This document shows positions 16,034-22,238 of a stretch of 48,534 nt of DNA, in pieces (the stretch's first letter is position 1; each line of letters begins with the position of its first letter). Source of the stretch: Lachnospiraceae bacterium. GTDB lineage: Bacteria > Bacillota > Clostridia > Lachnospirales > Lachnospiraceae. The translations under genes were made by a program, and so were the position numbers. Location of the stretch: contig JAFSGY010000033.1 in assembly GCA_017440575.1 (NCBI GenBank), positions 1 to 48,534 of the forward strand. Reading direction: 5' to 3'. A model generated the notes under the pieces. The model saw only the letters and a list, made by a program, of their open reading frames with translations. It searched no databases and was not told the origin of the DNA.

Positions 16034-16131
16034 TACAAATACTCAGGGGCTAACGACGAGGAATAGTCGAAACCTAAAAAGTATTTGTGGGCATAGTTTT
16101 TCCATTTTGTTTCTATGGGAAAACTATGCCC
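16034..16131 (+). ncRNA. tandem long hairpins in the element
   Basis: ACAAATACT (16034 on) can pair with AGTATTTGT (about 16080-16088). Directly after it, GGGCATAGTTTT (16089-16100) pairs perfectly with AAAACTATGCCC (16120-16131), extended inward by CCAT/ATGG. The second hairpin has 16-17 pairs and a 9-10-nt loop. No U-run. A candidate small RNA or origin structure 50 nt before the Cys-rich ORF. Confidence 0.45.
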
Positions 16132-16183
16132 AAAGCCTAGAAACTTCAACTCGGAATAGTACAAAGGAGACATTATTTTTATT

Positions 16184-16324
16184 ATGAATAAAGAAAAATA
16201 TTTAAAAAACTTTGGTAAAGCACAAGTCGATAATAAGAAAAAAGACAAAAAGTGTTGGCATAAAGATTGTGGTTATTGTACCAAGTATCGTTGTAAATGT
16301 TTTAATTGTCATACTAACGATTGA
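16184..16324 (+). CDS. small Cys-rich protein, 46 aa
   Basis: A very basic N-terminal half (many Lys) is followed by six Cys and two His: C24, C29, C32, C37, C39, C42, with H26 and H43. The spacing (CX4CX2CX4CXCX2CH) suggests a zinc- or metal-binding knuckle. AAAGGAGA lies upstream but 15 nt from this ATG, so the true start could be a non-ATG codon slightly earlier. Family not recognised. It could be a DNA/RNA-binding accessory protein of the element. Confidence 0.5.
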   Translation: MNKEKYLKNFGKAQVDNKKKDKKCWHKDCGYCTKYRCKCFNCHTND

Positions 16325-16492
16325 ACCATTTCTAATTATAAATTGCTTTCGCAAATACTAATATAATGTATACCCTAAACTTGTTTTGATATTGCGATTT
16401 GAAGCCTTAACAAGTTTACAAACAAATAAAAAGAGGAGGAATAATACACAAAGAGATACTTTGTAAGAAATGCTTTTTTTAAAGCAAAATGT

Positions 16493-16534
16493 GGGGAATA
16501 AACGAAGCGAGCGAATGCTCGATTGGTTATTCCC
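16493..16534. repeat. two-part hairpin
   Basis: GGGAATAA (16494-16501) pairs with TTATTCCC (16527-16534), enclosing CGAGC-GAAT-GCTCG (16508-16521). Confidence 0.5.
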
Positions 16535-16549
16535 AAGAGAAACTGAAAA

Positions 16550-16614
16550 AAGGTTTAGCCATTCTTTCCTAAAGATGGTGTGGAACTCTACTTTGTATAA
16601 GTAGACTAAACCTT
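16550..16614 (+). ncRNA. three-way junction structure
   Basis: AAGGTTTAG (16550-16558) pairs with CTAAACCTT (16606-16614). Within it stack CCAT-T-CTTT-CCT-AAAG-ATGG (16559-16578) and TCTACTT-TGTAT-AAGTAGA (16587-16605). All arms are contiguous or nearly so. It precedes the 62-aa ORF/recombinase pair by 25 nt, so it may regulate them or be a DNA substrate. Confidence 0.5.
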
Positions 16615-16639
16615 ATTACATTACAAGGAAGTGATTATT

Positions 16640-16828
16640 ATGATCCTCAAACAAGAAATTGGAACAAGTAAAGCAAAAATATCCACACTTAAAAATAAAC
16701 TATCTAATTGCAAGAATGAAGAACTCCAAGAGCATTTGAAATATCAACTCAAACAAGAGCAAATCAAATTAGAAGGTTTTGAATTACTACTCTCCCTCTA
16801 CAAAAGGATTGGTACATTCTATGAGTAG
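16640..16828 (+). CDS. small coiled-coil-like protein, 62 aa
   Basis: Starts MILKQEIGTSKAKISTLKNK; almost entirely charged helix with regular hydrophobic spacing, so a short coiled coil is likely. AAGGAAG lies about 10 nt upstream. It overlaps the following recombinase start by 8 nt (ATGAGTAG at 16821-16828), suggesting translational coupling and a joint function, perhaps as a directionality factor or accessory subunit. Family not recognised. Confidence 0.55.
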   Translation: MILKQEIGTSKAKISTLKNKLSNCKNEELQEHLKYQLKQEQIKLEGFELLLSLYKRIGTFYE

Positions 16829-17762
16829 GAAAACCTCTTTCAAAGAGCAAATGTTTCGTAGCCTTAATTCTAAAAATTGTTTTGGACAATCAAAACACCT
16901 TGCCAAGATAGAAAGTTATCAAAATGGTAAGAAAGGTGTTGTGGATGGAATTTATAGTAAAAAGACAATGCAAGATTACAAAAAGGTTGCTCAACAATTT
17001 CATTCTTGGCAAAAGTCCAAAGGATATAATTTTCATTCTATGAAAGAGGTCAACTCTTCTATTCTTAAAGAATATCTAATGGAAAGACAATCACAAGGGA
17101 AATCTTCTTGGACTATTAGCCACGATTTGAGTGCTTTAAATAAAATCTTTGGAACTTCCATTTCAAAAAAAGAATGTGGTCTTGCTCCGAGAAGAACAAG
17201 CAACATTAAAAACAATCGTGGATTGGCTCAAAATTATAGACCATCTATACAAGCCAAAAACAAAGATATGATTGCTTTTATAAGTGCTTGTGGAGTTCGT
17301 AGACAAAGTCTTACTACTATTGCACCAGGAAATGCCATAAGGGATAAAGACAATATGGTTATTGGCTTTAAAGTAGTTGAAAAAGGTGGCAAGCATAGAA
17401 ATTGTTATGTAAGAAGTGAATATCAAAAAGCAATCACTTCTTTTGTTGACAATCATCTTAAAATTCATAACAATACTCCATTTTGGCACAAGGTAGATAA
17501 AAACCTTAATACCCATTGGTATCGTGCTATCTATGCTAATGGATTGTATCACGATTTGCTAAAGGCAAAAGAAAATGGAGTTGACTACTTCAAAGGTTAT
17601 AGAGATATGTTCATTAACCAAGGTAGATTTATGAAAGCGATAAATGGACGCTCACAAAATGTAAAGGGATATGATGTGGAATGTTTGGCTATGGTAAGTC
17701 AAAATATGGGGCATAATAGAATTGATGTAGTATATACCAATTATCTAGGACACATTGGTTAA
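16821..17762 (+). CDS. tyrosine recombinase, second of the element
   Basis: 313 aa. An N-terminal SAM-like core-binding domain (about residues 48-112) is followed by the catalytic domain. Visible active-site residues: R160 in GVRRQSL, Lys in VVEKGGKHRN, HWYR (H232, R235), GH at 297-298 and the C-terminal VVYTNYLGH with Y305 or Y308. There is a longer than usual insert between HxxR and GH. Start chosen at ATG 16821, coupled to the 62-aa ORF. It is quite unlike the terminal integrase and is not next to att, so it may act on another site (dimer resolution, inversion or the internal palindromes); this is inference. Confidence 0.75.
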   Translation: MSRKTSFKEQMFRSLNSKNCFGQSKHLAKIESYQNGKKGVVDGIYSKKTMQDYKKVAQQFHSWQKSKGYNFHSMKEVNSSILKEYLMERQSQGKSSWTISHDLSALNKIFGTSISKKECGLAPRRTSNIKNNRGLAQNYRPSIQAKNKDMIAFISACGVRRQSLTTIAPGNAIRDKDNMVIGFKVVEKGGKHRNCYVRSEYQKAITSFVDNHLKIHNNTPFWHKVDKNLNTHWYRAIYANGLYHDLLKAKENGVDYFKGYRDMFINQGRFMKAINGRSQNVKGYDVECLAMVSQNMGHNRIDVVYTNYLGHIG

Positions 17763-18145
17763 ACCACTTATTCTTATATTTTGCTATCAAGCACATATAA
17801 TACCATATACGATAATGAAACCGTATCATTCGGAAAGGGAGGAATTTTCCCCATATATCATACCCCCAACATTCAAAGTAGTGTTGGGGGTATTTTTCGT
17901 TTTAGCAACATTGCACAAAAAAGGTGCAATCCAAACTTCAATGATAATATGTACATATTTTTATAGTAGGGTGTTTTTGGCTATTCTCACGAAAGTGAGT
18001 ATTCAAGCCATTTTCCTTGCTCAAAATACGGTAATTTGAGTTTAAATTTTATACAATAGTAATATCAACAATTTAAGGGCCCTTATTTTTTGATGGACAA
18101 GACAAAGTCCTAAAAACCTCTAAATTCTATAAGGAGGTACAATGA
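17763..18145. other. 383-nt spacer before the integrase
   Basis: No gene supported; short ORFs here run through a terminator. Holds the terminator 17860-17898, hairpin TTGCAC/GTGCAA (about 17908-17926), a GNRA-type hairpin CTCAC-GAAA-GTGAG (about 17985-18000) framed by GGCT/AGCC, and AAGGGCCCTT with a T-run (about 18073-18090). Confidence 0.5.
17860..17898 (+). terminator. terminator after the second recombinase
   Basis: ATACCCCCAACA (17860-17871) and TGTTGGGGGTAT (17882-17893) pair perfectly over 12 bp, followed by TTTT. Confidence 0.93.
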
Positions 18146-19498
18146 TTGAGTAACAAATCAAACGATAAGAAAATTGTTGAATTCAAAAAATACTATGCCA
18201 AATGTCAAGAAATTGAGAAAGGCTTTAAACTTCAAATAGAAAACGATATAATTACACTAAACGAGGTGCGAGAGAAAAGAGAGAAAATGACAAAATCACT
18301 TGAGAAACTCGTACTTGAAATACATACATCAAACATCAACCAAGGCAAAGGAAAAGACCAAAGATGGTTCACACCTATTATGAAAGGGGGAAAACGAGTA
18401 ATCATAAAAAAGAACACCTACGAAGAAATTATTGACGAGCTCATTGAGTTCTATGGGGTGGGAAAAGAAAAAATCACTTTGAGAAGTTTATATCCTCAAT
18501 GGATAAAGAATATGCAAAGTCAAGGTGCTTCTCCATCTTATCTTCGTAGAATTGATTTCGATTGGAGAAAATACTATCAAAATGACAAAATCATTGATAG
18601 GGAACTTAAAAGTTTTAGTGTCAACGAAATCAAAAGTTGGCTAACCACCAATCTAACCAAATATGAATTGAACTCCAAGAAGTTCTACAATATGCAAACT
18701 ATTTTCAAGCAAATCTTCAAGTATGCCAATGAGGAAGAAATGATTGCGAAAAATCCTTTTGATAAGATTAGTTTTCCAAAGGCAAAATATTTTAAGGGAG
18801 AAAGCAACAAGCAAAGACAAATTGAGGGTTTAAAAAAGGAAGTATTCAATGAAGATGATATTAAGAAGATTAAGGAACTTGCCTTAAAAGATTTTATGGA
18901 CAATCCAAGCAATTCTACTTCGACGGCTTCTCTCGGTGTATTACTTCTATTCAATAGTGGTTTGAGAGTTGGGGAATTGGTAGCCATAAGAGAACGAAAT
19001 ATTTTTGACGATTATCTTTGGATTGAGGAAGAAGAACAAAGAGACTATATCATTTCCATTGATGAGAAAACCCAAAAGGTCACTTGCACCTACAATGGCA
19101 CCAAGGTTGGCAAAGCAAAAACCAATGCTTCTTTTAGGAAAGTTCCACTCACAAAAGAAGCCAAGGAAATTATCCAACTCATTCTTGAAACAAACAAGGC
19201 AAATGGTTTTAAAGAGGAAGATTTTCTCTTTGTGAATGCCACTCAAAGAATGCAAGAGAATACCATTCTCAAGCGAATTTACAAATTATGTGATGAAGCA
19301 TTCATAGACAAGCGTTCTCCTCATAAGATTAGAAAAACATTTGCTTCTATGTTGGTAAACAAGGGAATTATGGATATATCTGAAGTAAGTTCCATTTTGG
19401 GACATGTTGGGGAACAAACCCTTATCAATCACTATTTGTATTCCACAAAGAGTGCAAATACAAGGCTTGATAGATTGGAACAATCCCTTGCAATGTAG
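18146..19498 (+). CDS. int: site-specific integrase (tyrosine recombinase) of the element
   Basis: 450 aa. N-terminal arm-binding-like region (1-110), core-binding domain (about 110-215) and catalytic domain with R274 (SGLRVGEL), Lys in GKAKTNASFRK, H393-x-x-R396 (HKIRKTFAS), H420 (LGHVGEQT) and nucleophile Y430. All residues for DNA cleavage are present. The start is TTG 18146, with AAGGAGGT 7 nt before it; an ATG four bases upstream would give only a three-codon ORF. It lies 93 bp from attR in tRNA-Leu, the classical position, so it should catalyse integration and excision of the element. Confidence 0.93.
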   Translation: MSNKSNDKKIVEFKKYYAKCQEIEKGFKLQIENDIITLNEVREKREKMTKSLEKLVLEIHTSNINQGKGKDQRWFTPIMKGGKRVIIKKNTYEEIIDELIEFYGVGKEKITLRSLYPQWIKNMQSQGASPSYLRRIDFDWRKYYQNDKIIDRELKSFSVNEIKSWLTTNLTKYELNSKKFYNMQTIFKQIFKYANEEEMIAKNPFDKISFPKAKYFKGESNKQRQIEGLKKEVFNEDDIKKIKELALKDFMDNPSNSTSTASLGVLLLFNSGLRVGELVAIRERNIFDDYLWIEEEEQRDYIISIDEKTQKVTCTYNGTKVGKAKTNASFRKVPLTKEAKEIIQLILETNKANGFKEEDFLFVNATQRMQENTILKRIYKLCDEAFIDKRSPHKIRKTFASMLVNKGIMDISEVSSILGHVGEQTLINHYLYSTKSANTRLDRLEQSLAM

Positions 19499-19508
19499 GA
19501 AAAATCTT

Positions 19509-19546
19509 TTGGGAACACTTGGGAACAAAATGATTAAAGACAAAAA
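19509..19546. repeat. right arm-type repeats of the element
   Basis: TTGGGAACA at 19509-19517 and 19519-19527, then TTAAAGACAAAAA at 19534-19546. Mirrors the left-end set at 14078-14126 in the same orientation. Confidence 0.6.
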
Positions 19547-19579
19547 AATAAGGAAGCCTTATAAATCAAGGCTTCCTTA
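19541..19579 (-). terminator. minus-strand terminator of the tRNA-Leu genes
   Basis: TAAGGAAGCCTT (19549-19560) and AAGGCTTCCTTA (19568-19579), with seven A before it on the plus strand, that is a U-run on the minus transcript. It is supplied by the element and replaces the displaced terminator at 13956-13986. Confidence 0.88.
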
Positions 19580-19591
19580 CCATTAGAATCG

Positions 19592-19611
19592 TGCGGAAGA
19601 TGGGACTTGAA
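19592..19611 (-). repeat. attR core in the tRNA-Leu 3' end
   Basis: Identical to attL 14000-14019 over 20 bp; similarity ends beyond it. Confidence 0.88.
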
Positions 19612-19675
19612 CCCACACGTCTATACGGACACAAGATCCTTAGTCTTGCCTGTCTGCCAATTCCAGCACTTCCGC
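19592..19675 (-). tRNA. tRNA-Leu (anticodon AAG), copy 1; carries attR
   Basis: 84 nt, acceptor GCGGAAG/CTTCCGC, long variable arm typical of Leu, GGTTCAAGTC T-arm. The anticodon stem CAAGA/TCTTG encloses CTAAGGA, giving anticodon AAG, which reads CUU and with inosine at 34 also CUC. CCA is not encoded. The last 20 nt are the att core, so the 3' end was rebuilt from the element. Confidence 0.93.
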
Positions 19676-19713
19676 ATGTCTAAAACAATATTTAATTACA
19701 TATTTGATAAAAC

Positions 19714-19797
19714 TGCGGAAGATGGGACTTGAACCCACACGTCTATACGGACACAAGATCCTTAGTCTTGCCTGTCTGCCAATTCCAGCACTTCCGC
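19714..19797 (-). tRNA. tRNA-Leu (anticodon AAG), copy 2
   Basis: Identical over all 84 nt to copy 1, 38 nt upstream in transcription direction. CCA not encoded. Co-transcribed with copy 1 from the promoter at 19866-19894. Its 3' end is an unused second att site. Confidence 0.93.
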
Positions 19798-19865
19798 GCA
19801 ACAGCAATATGTAATTAAGAATCGGAAATATATTTAATATATTTCTTCATCGCACTGCAAGAGAT

Positions 19866-19894
19866 ATATTATCATTATGAGAAAAATATGTCAA
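19866..19894 (-). promoter_or_regulatory. promoter of the tandem tRNA-Leu genes
   Basis: On the minus strand TTGACA (19894-19889), 17-bp spacer, TAATAT (19871-19866). Predicted start near 19859, about 60 nt before the first tRNA. Confidence 0.7.
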
Positions 19895-19949
19895 TATTTT
19901 TTTGAGAAAAATAAAAAAGTTTTTTTGAGGGGTTTTTATGGAAAAATGG

Positions 19950-19978
19950 TTGACAGAAATGCGTAAAAAAGGTAAAAT
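19950..19978 (+). promoter_or_regulatory. promoter of tRNA-Leu(CAG)
   Basis: TTGACA (19950-19955), 17-bp spacer, TAAAAT (19973-19978), 12 nt before the mature tRNA 5' end. Confidence 0.8.
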
Positions 19979-19989
19979 ATCATTTGTTC

Positions 19990-20073
19990 GCAGGAGTGGT
20001 GGAATTGGCAGACGCGCAGGCTTCAGGTGCCTGTGGTAGCAATACCGTGTGGGTTCAAGTCCCATCTCCTGCA
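19990..20073 (+). tRNA. tRNA-Leu (anticodon CAG)
   Basis: 84 nt; acceptor GCAGGAG/CTCCTGC, anticodon stem CAGGC/GCCTG around TTCAGGT giving CAG (reads CUG), long variable arm, GGTTCAAGTCCC T-arm. CCA not encoded. Divergent from the two AAG genes. Confidence 0.95.
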
Positions 20074-20117
20074 CTTTTTATTTTATGTGCAAGTATGTAT
20101 GCGGGATGAAGTATAAT

Positions 20118-20158
20118 AAGCCCTTAGGAATTTAGACAATTCCTGAGGGCTTTCTTTT
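20118..20158 (+). terminator. terminator after tRNA-Leu(CAG)
   Basis: AAGCCCTTAGGAATT and AATTCCTGAGGGCTT around TTAGAC, then TTCTTTT. Confidence 0.88.
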
Positions 20159-20205
20159 CCTAATGTGACGGATTAATTGTACAGCATGGGGAGTGGAGGA
20201 TTACA

Positions 20206-21054
20206 ATGAAGAGAGCGAAGTACTTATTATTAGGTGGAATGCTGGCAGGTATGTTAATTGGCTGTGGGCAGACCGAGCAGCCAACAGTGACAGAAGATTT
20301 TGTAGAATTTGAACAGATTACACCGATGGAGTCAGAACCTATCATTATTAGAGAAGAACAGCCATCCGTTGTAGAGTCGATAATGGAAGAGGAGTCAACG
20401 ACAATGACAGAGGAAGAAGAGATTGTTCCTTGGGTTGACCGTGTGGCAGGAGAACAGGCAGTCGCTTATTCGATAGAAACACAGATTTATGAGGATGGTA
20501 TTGTGAAACTGACATATCCACAGCTTTCTGGCATGCAGAATACGGAGCTTCAGACGAAGTTGAATGAGAACATTAAGCAGACGTTATTGCAGGGAAGTGC
20601 AGATGAGGGATTAACAGCGTTTGAATATAGCTATGAGATTGCTTCTATGGGAGCAGGTGTTGTATCTTTTGTTTTTAAGGGATATGTCAATTATGAGGGG
20701 AGTCCTTATCCGATTAATGCTATAAAGACTTTGAATCTGAACCTGATAACGGGAGAGAGCATAAGACTGAAGGATTATGCAGATGTAGCAACAGTGGTTT
20801 CAGCTTTGGAGACCGGGTGGGGCTATGAGGTGGCTTCTGAAGGGATTGTGAAGGACGATTTTTCAGCATTTATGAATAATGGCTATGTGACGGACTATGC
20901 AATGACACTTCTTGATTATGATGTGGATTCGAAAAACATGGCATTTGTACCAGTAGGATTCTCATGTATAAAGGATAATCATTTGGTGCTGTTTATAGAG
21001 ACAGAGCACGCAATGGGCGACTATGTAGAAATTATTTTTGATGAAGAATTATAA
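20206..21054 (+). CDS. lipoprotein with a DUF4163/RsiV-like domain
   Basis: 282 aa. Signal peptide with lipobox MLIGC, acylated Cys at residue 20, so anchored outside the membrane. An acidic, Glu-rich linker (about 25-75) precedes a domain reading YPQLSGMQNTELQTKLNENI and NYEGSPYPINAIKTLNLNL, resembling the paired DUF4163/DUF3298 region of anti-sigma factor RsiV. No membrane-spanning anti-sigma part is present, so a regulatory role is not implied; function unknown. Ribosome-binding site GGAGG upstream. Monocistronic between two tRNA/dgt transcription units. Confidence 0.8.
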   Translation: MKRAKYLLLGGMLAGMLIGCGQTEQPTVTEDFVEFEQITPMESEPIIIREEQPSVVESIMEEESTTMTEEEEIVPWVDRVAGEQAVAYSIETQIYEDGIVKLTYPQLSGMQNTELQTKLNENIKQTLLQGSADEGLTAFEYSYEIASMGAGVVSFVFKGYVNYEGSPYPINAIKTLNLNLITGESIRLKDYADVATVVSALETGWGYEVASEGIVKDDFSAFMNNGYVTDYAMTLLDYDVDSKNMAFVPVGFSCIKDNHLVLFIETEHAMGDYVEIIFDEEL

Positions 21055-21172
21055 ATTGTCGATTTCTGGTGAAAAGTCGAGAAAATTTTATTTTTCGAAA
21101 AAAGTTCGGAAAAATAAAAATAGAAAAAGGAATTTACCGTTTCATGCAGAATATTAAATTATAGAGTTTTTG

Positions 21173-21185
21173 CATCGTAATTATG
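21173..21185 (+). repeat. half copy of the hairpin repeat
   Basis: CATCGTAATTATG is identical to 306-318, the flank and left arm of the repeat at 310-336, but no right arm follows. Possibly a truncated copy before dgt. Confidence 0.3.
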
Positions 21186-21221
21186 TTTTTTCGTTTTCGT
21201 GCAGAGCACAGAAGGAGAAAT

Positions 21222-22226
21222 ATGACAATTCGTGAACATGTAGAACAATGGGAAAAGATTTATCTTAGTCCATACGCAACATTAAGTATGAACTCAAAAG
21301 GTAGAGACAGGGAAGAGGAGCCTTGTGACATCCGCCCTATTTTTCAACGGGACAGAGACAGAATTATTCATTCGAAATCTTTTAGAAGATTGAAGGATAA
21401 GACACAGGTATTTCTGTCACCAGAGGGAGATCATTACAGAACACGACTTACACATACATTAGAGGTCTCTCAGAACGCAAGGACAATAGCCAAGGCATTG
21501 CAGTTGAATGAAGAATTGGTTGAAGCAATTGCGCTTGGGCATGACTTAGGTCATACACCGTTTGGGCATGCAGGTGAGCGTGCCTTGGATGAAATCTGTC
21601 CATATGGATTCCATCATAATGAGCAGAGTGTCAGAACAGTTGATATTTTGGAGAAAAATGGTGAGGGACTGAATCTGACCTGGGAGGTACGAGACGGAAT
21701 CGTGAATCATCAGACTAAGAATATGCCATCGACCCTAGAGGGTAAGGTAGTAAGATTTTCTGATAAGATTGCATATACCTATCACGATATGGATGATGCG
21801 ATTCGTGCAGGCATATTGAAGCGGTCTGATGTACCACGGGAGATAGGGGAAATAGTAGGCTATACGCCTAGAGAACGATTAAATAACTTTATTCATGATA
21901 TTGTAACACAGAGTAAGGGAACGAATGATGTACGGATGTCAGAAGAGGTGGAGCGAGCTATGAAGAATCTGCGTAGCTTCATGTTTGACAAGGTATATAG
22001 TAACCCGGTTGCCAAGGGTGAAGAAGAGAAGGCAGTTTCATTGGTAAAGACGTTATATGAGTATTATATGAATCATACGGATGAACTTCCAAAATTTTTT
22101 GTGGAACTTGGATTGCGCGGAGAACCAAGAGAACTGGTGGTATGTGATTATATCAGTTCTATGACAGACCGTTTTGCGATTTCCTTATATAATGAGCTTT
22201 ATGTTCCAAAGTTCTGGATGGGTTAG
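21222..22226 (+). CDS. dgt: dGTP triphosphohydrolase-like HD protein
   Basis: 334-aa HD-domain phosphohydrolase cleaving dGTP (or other dNTPs) to the nucleoside and triphosphate. Metal-binding residues are visible: H78 in RLTHTLEV, H107-D108 in LGHDLGHTPFGH, with the conserved N-terminal RRLKDKTQVF. ATG 21222 is preferred to 21183 because AAGGAG lies directly upstream. It leads the dgt-dnaG-rpoD-trmK order common in Clostridia, linking dNTP control to replication and transcription genes. Spacing to dnaG is 12 nt, so they form an operon. Confidence 0.93.
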   Translation: MTIREHVEQWEKIYLSPYATLSMNSKGRDREEEPCDIRPIFQRDRDRIIHSKSFRRLKDKTQVFLSPEGDHYRTRLTHTLEVSQNARTIAKALQLNEELVEAIALGHDLGHTPFGHAGERALDEICPYGFHHNEQSVRTVDILEKNGEGLNLTWEVRDGIVNHQTKNMPSTLEGKVVRFSDKIAYTYHDMDDAIRAGILKRSDVPREIGEIVGYTPRERLNNFIHDIVTQSKGTNDVRMSEEVERAMKNLRSFMFDKVYSNPVAKGEEEKAVSLVKTLYEYYMNHTDELPKFFVELGLRGEPRELVVCDYISSMTDRFAISLYNELYVPKFWMG

Positions 22227-22238
22227 AGGAGTTGAAAC

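Larger units (their letters stand above)
15631..16183. other. 553-nt structured non-coding stretch of the element
   Basis: No convincing gene; a 70-codon ORF here crosses strong hairpins and has no ribosome-binding site. It holds the palindrome end, the terminator 15691-15740, a G-rich patch around 15888-15935 (TTGGGGTGGGG, GGTTCGGGGGC), and the hairpins at 16034-16131. Such a region could be an origin of transfer/replication or a non-coding RNA. Confidence 0.5.
16325..16639. other. 315-nt structured spacer of the element
   Basis: No gene seen. It contains TGCTTT/AAAGCA (about 16470-16487), a two-part hairpin at 16493-16534 and a three-way junction at 16550-16614, then the ribosome-binding site of the next ORF. 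Confidence 0.5.
14000..19611. mobile_element. 5.6-kb integrative element in tRNA-Leu
   Basis: Bounded by the 20-bp att repeats at 14000-14019 and 19592-19611. The integrase gene is next to attR, and paired TTGGGAACA arm repeats lie inside both ends. Contents in order: XRE regulator (minus), unrecognised 293-aa protein, 40-aa ORF ending in a 40-nt palindrome, structured non-coding stretch, 46-aa Cys-rich ORF, another structured stretch, 62-aa ORF, tyrosine recombinase, terminator, integrase. Codons are more A-rich (CAA, AAA, ATT) than in the flanking genes, a sign of transfer. I find no relaxase, replication initiator, capsid, resistance or toxin gene, so it is either a minimal mobilisable/satellite element or a decayed one. 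Confidence 0.85.

Noticed and set aside
15975-16187. 70-codon plus-strand ORF in the element
   Set aside because: No ribosome-binding site, and most of it lies in two long perfect hairpins; the sequence is better explained by structure.
17755-18039. 94-codon ORF after the second recombinase
   Set aside because: It overlaps the recombinase end and runs straight through a perfect 12-bp terminator with T-run.
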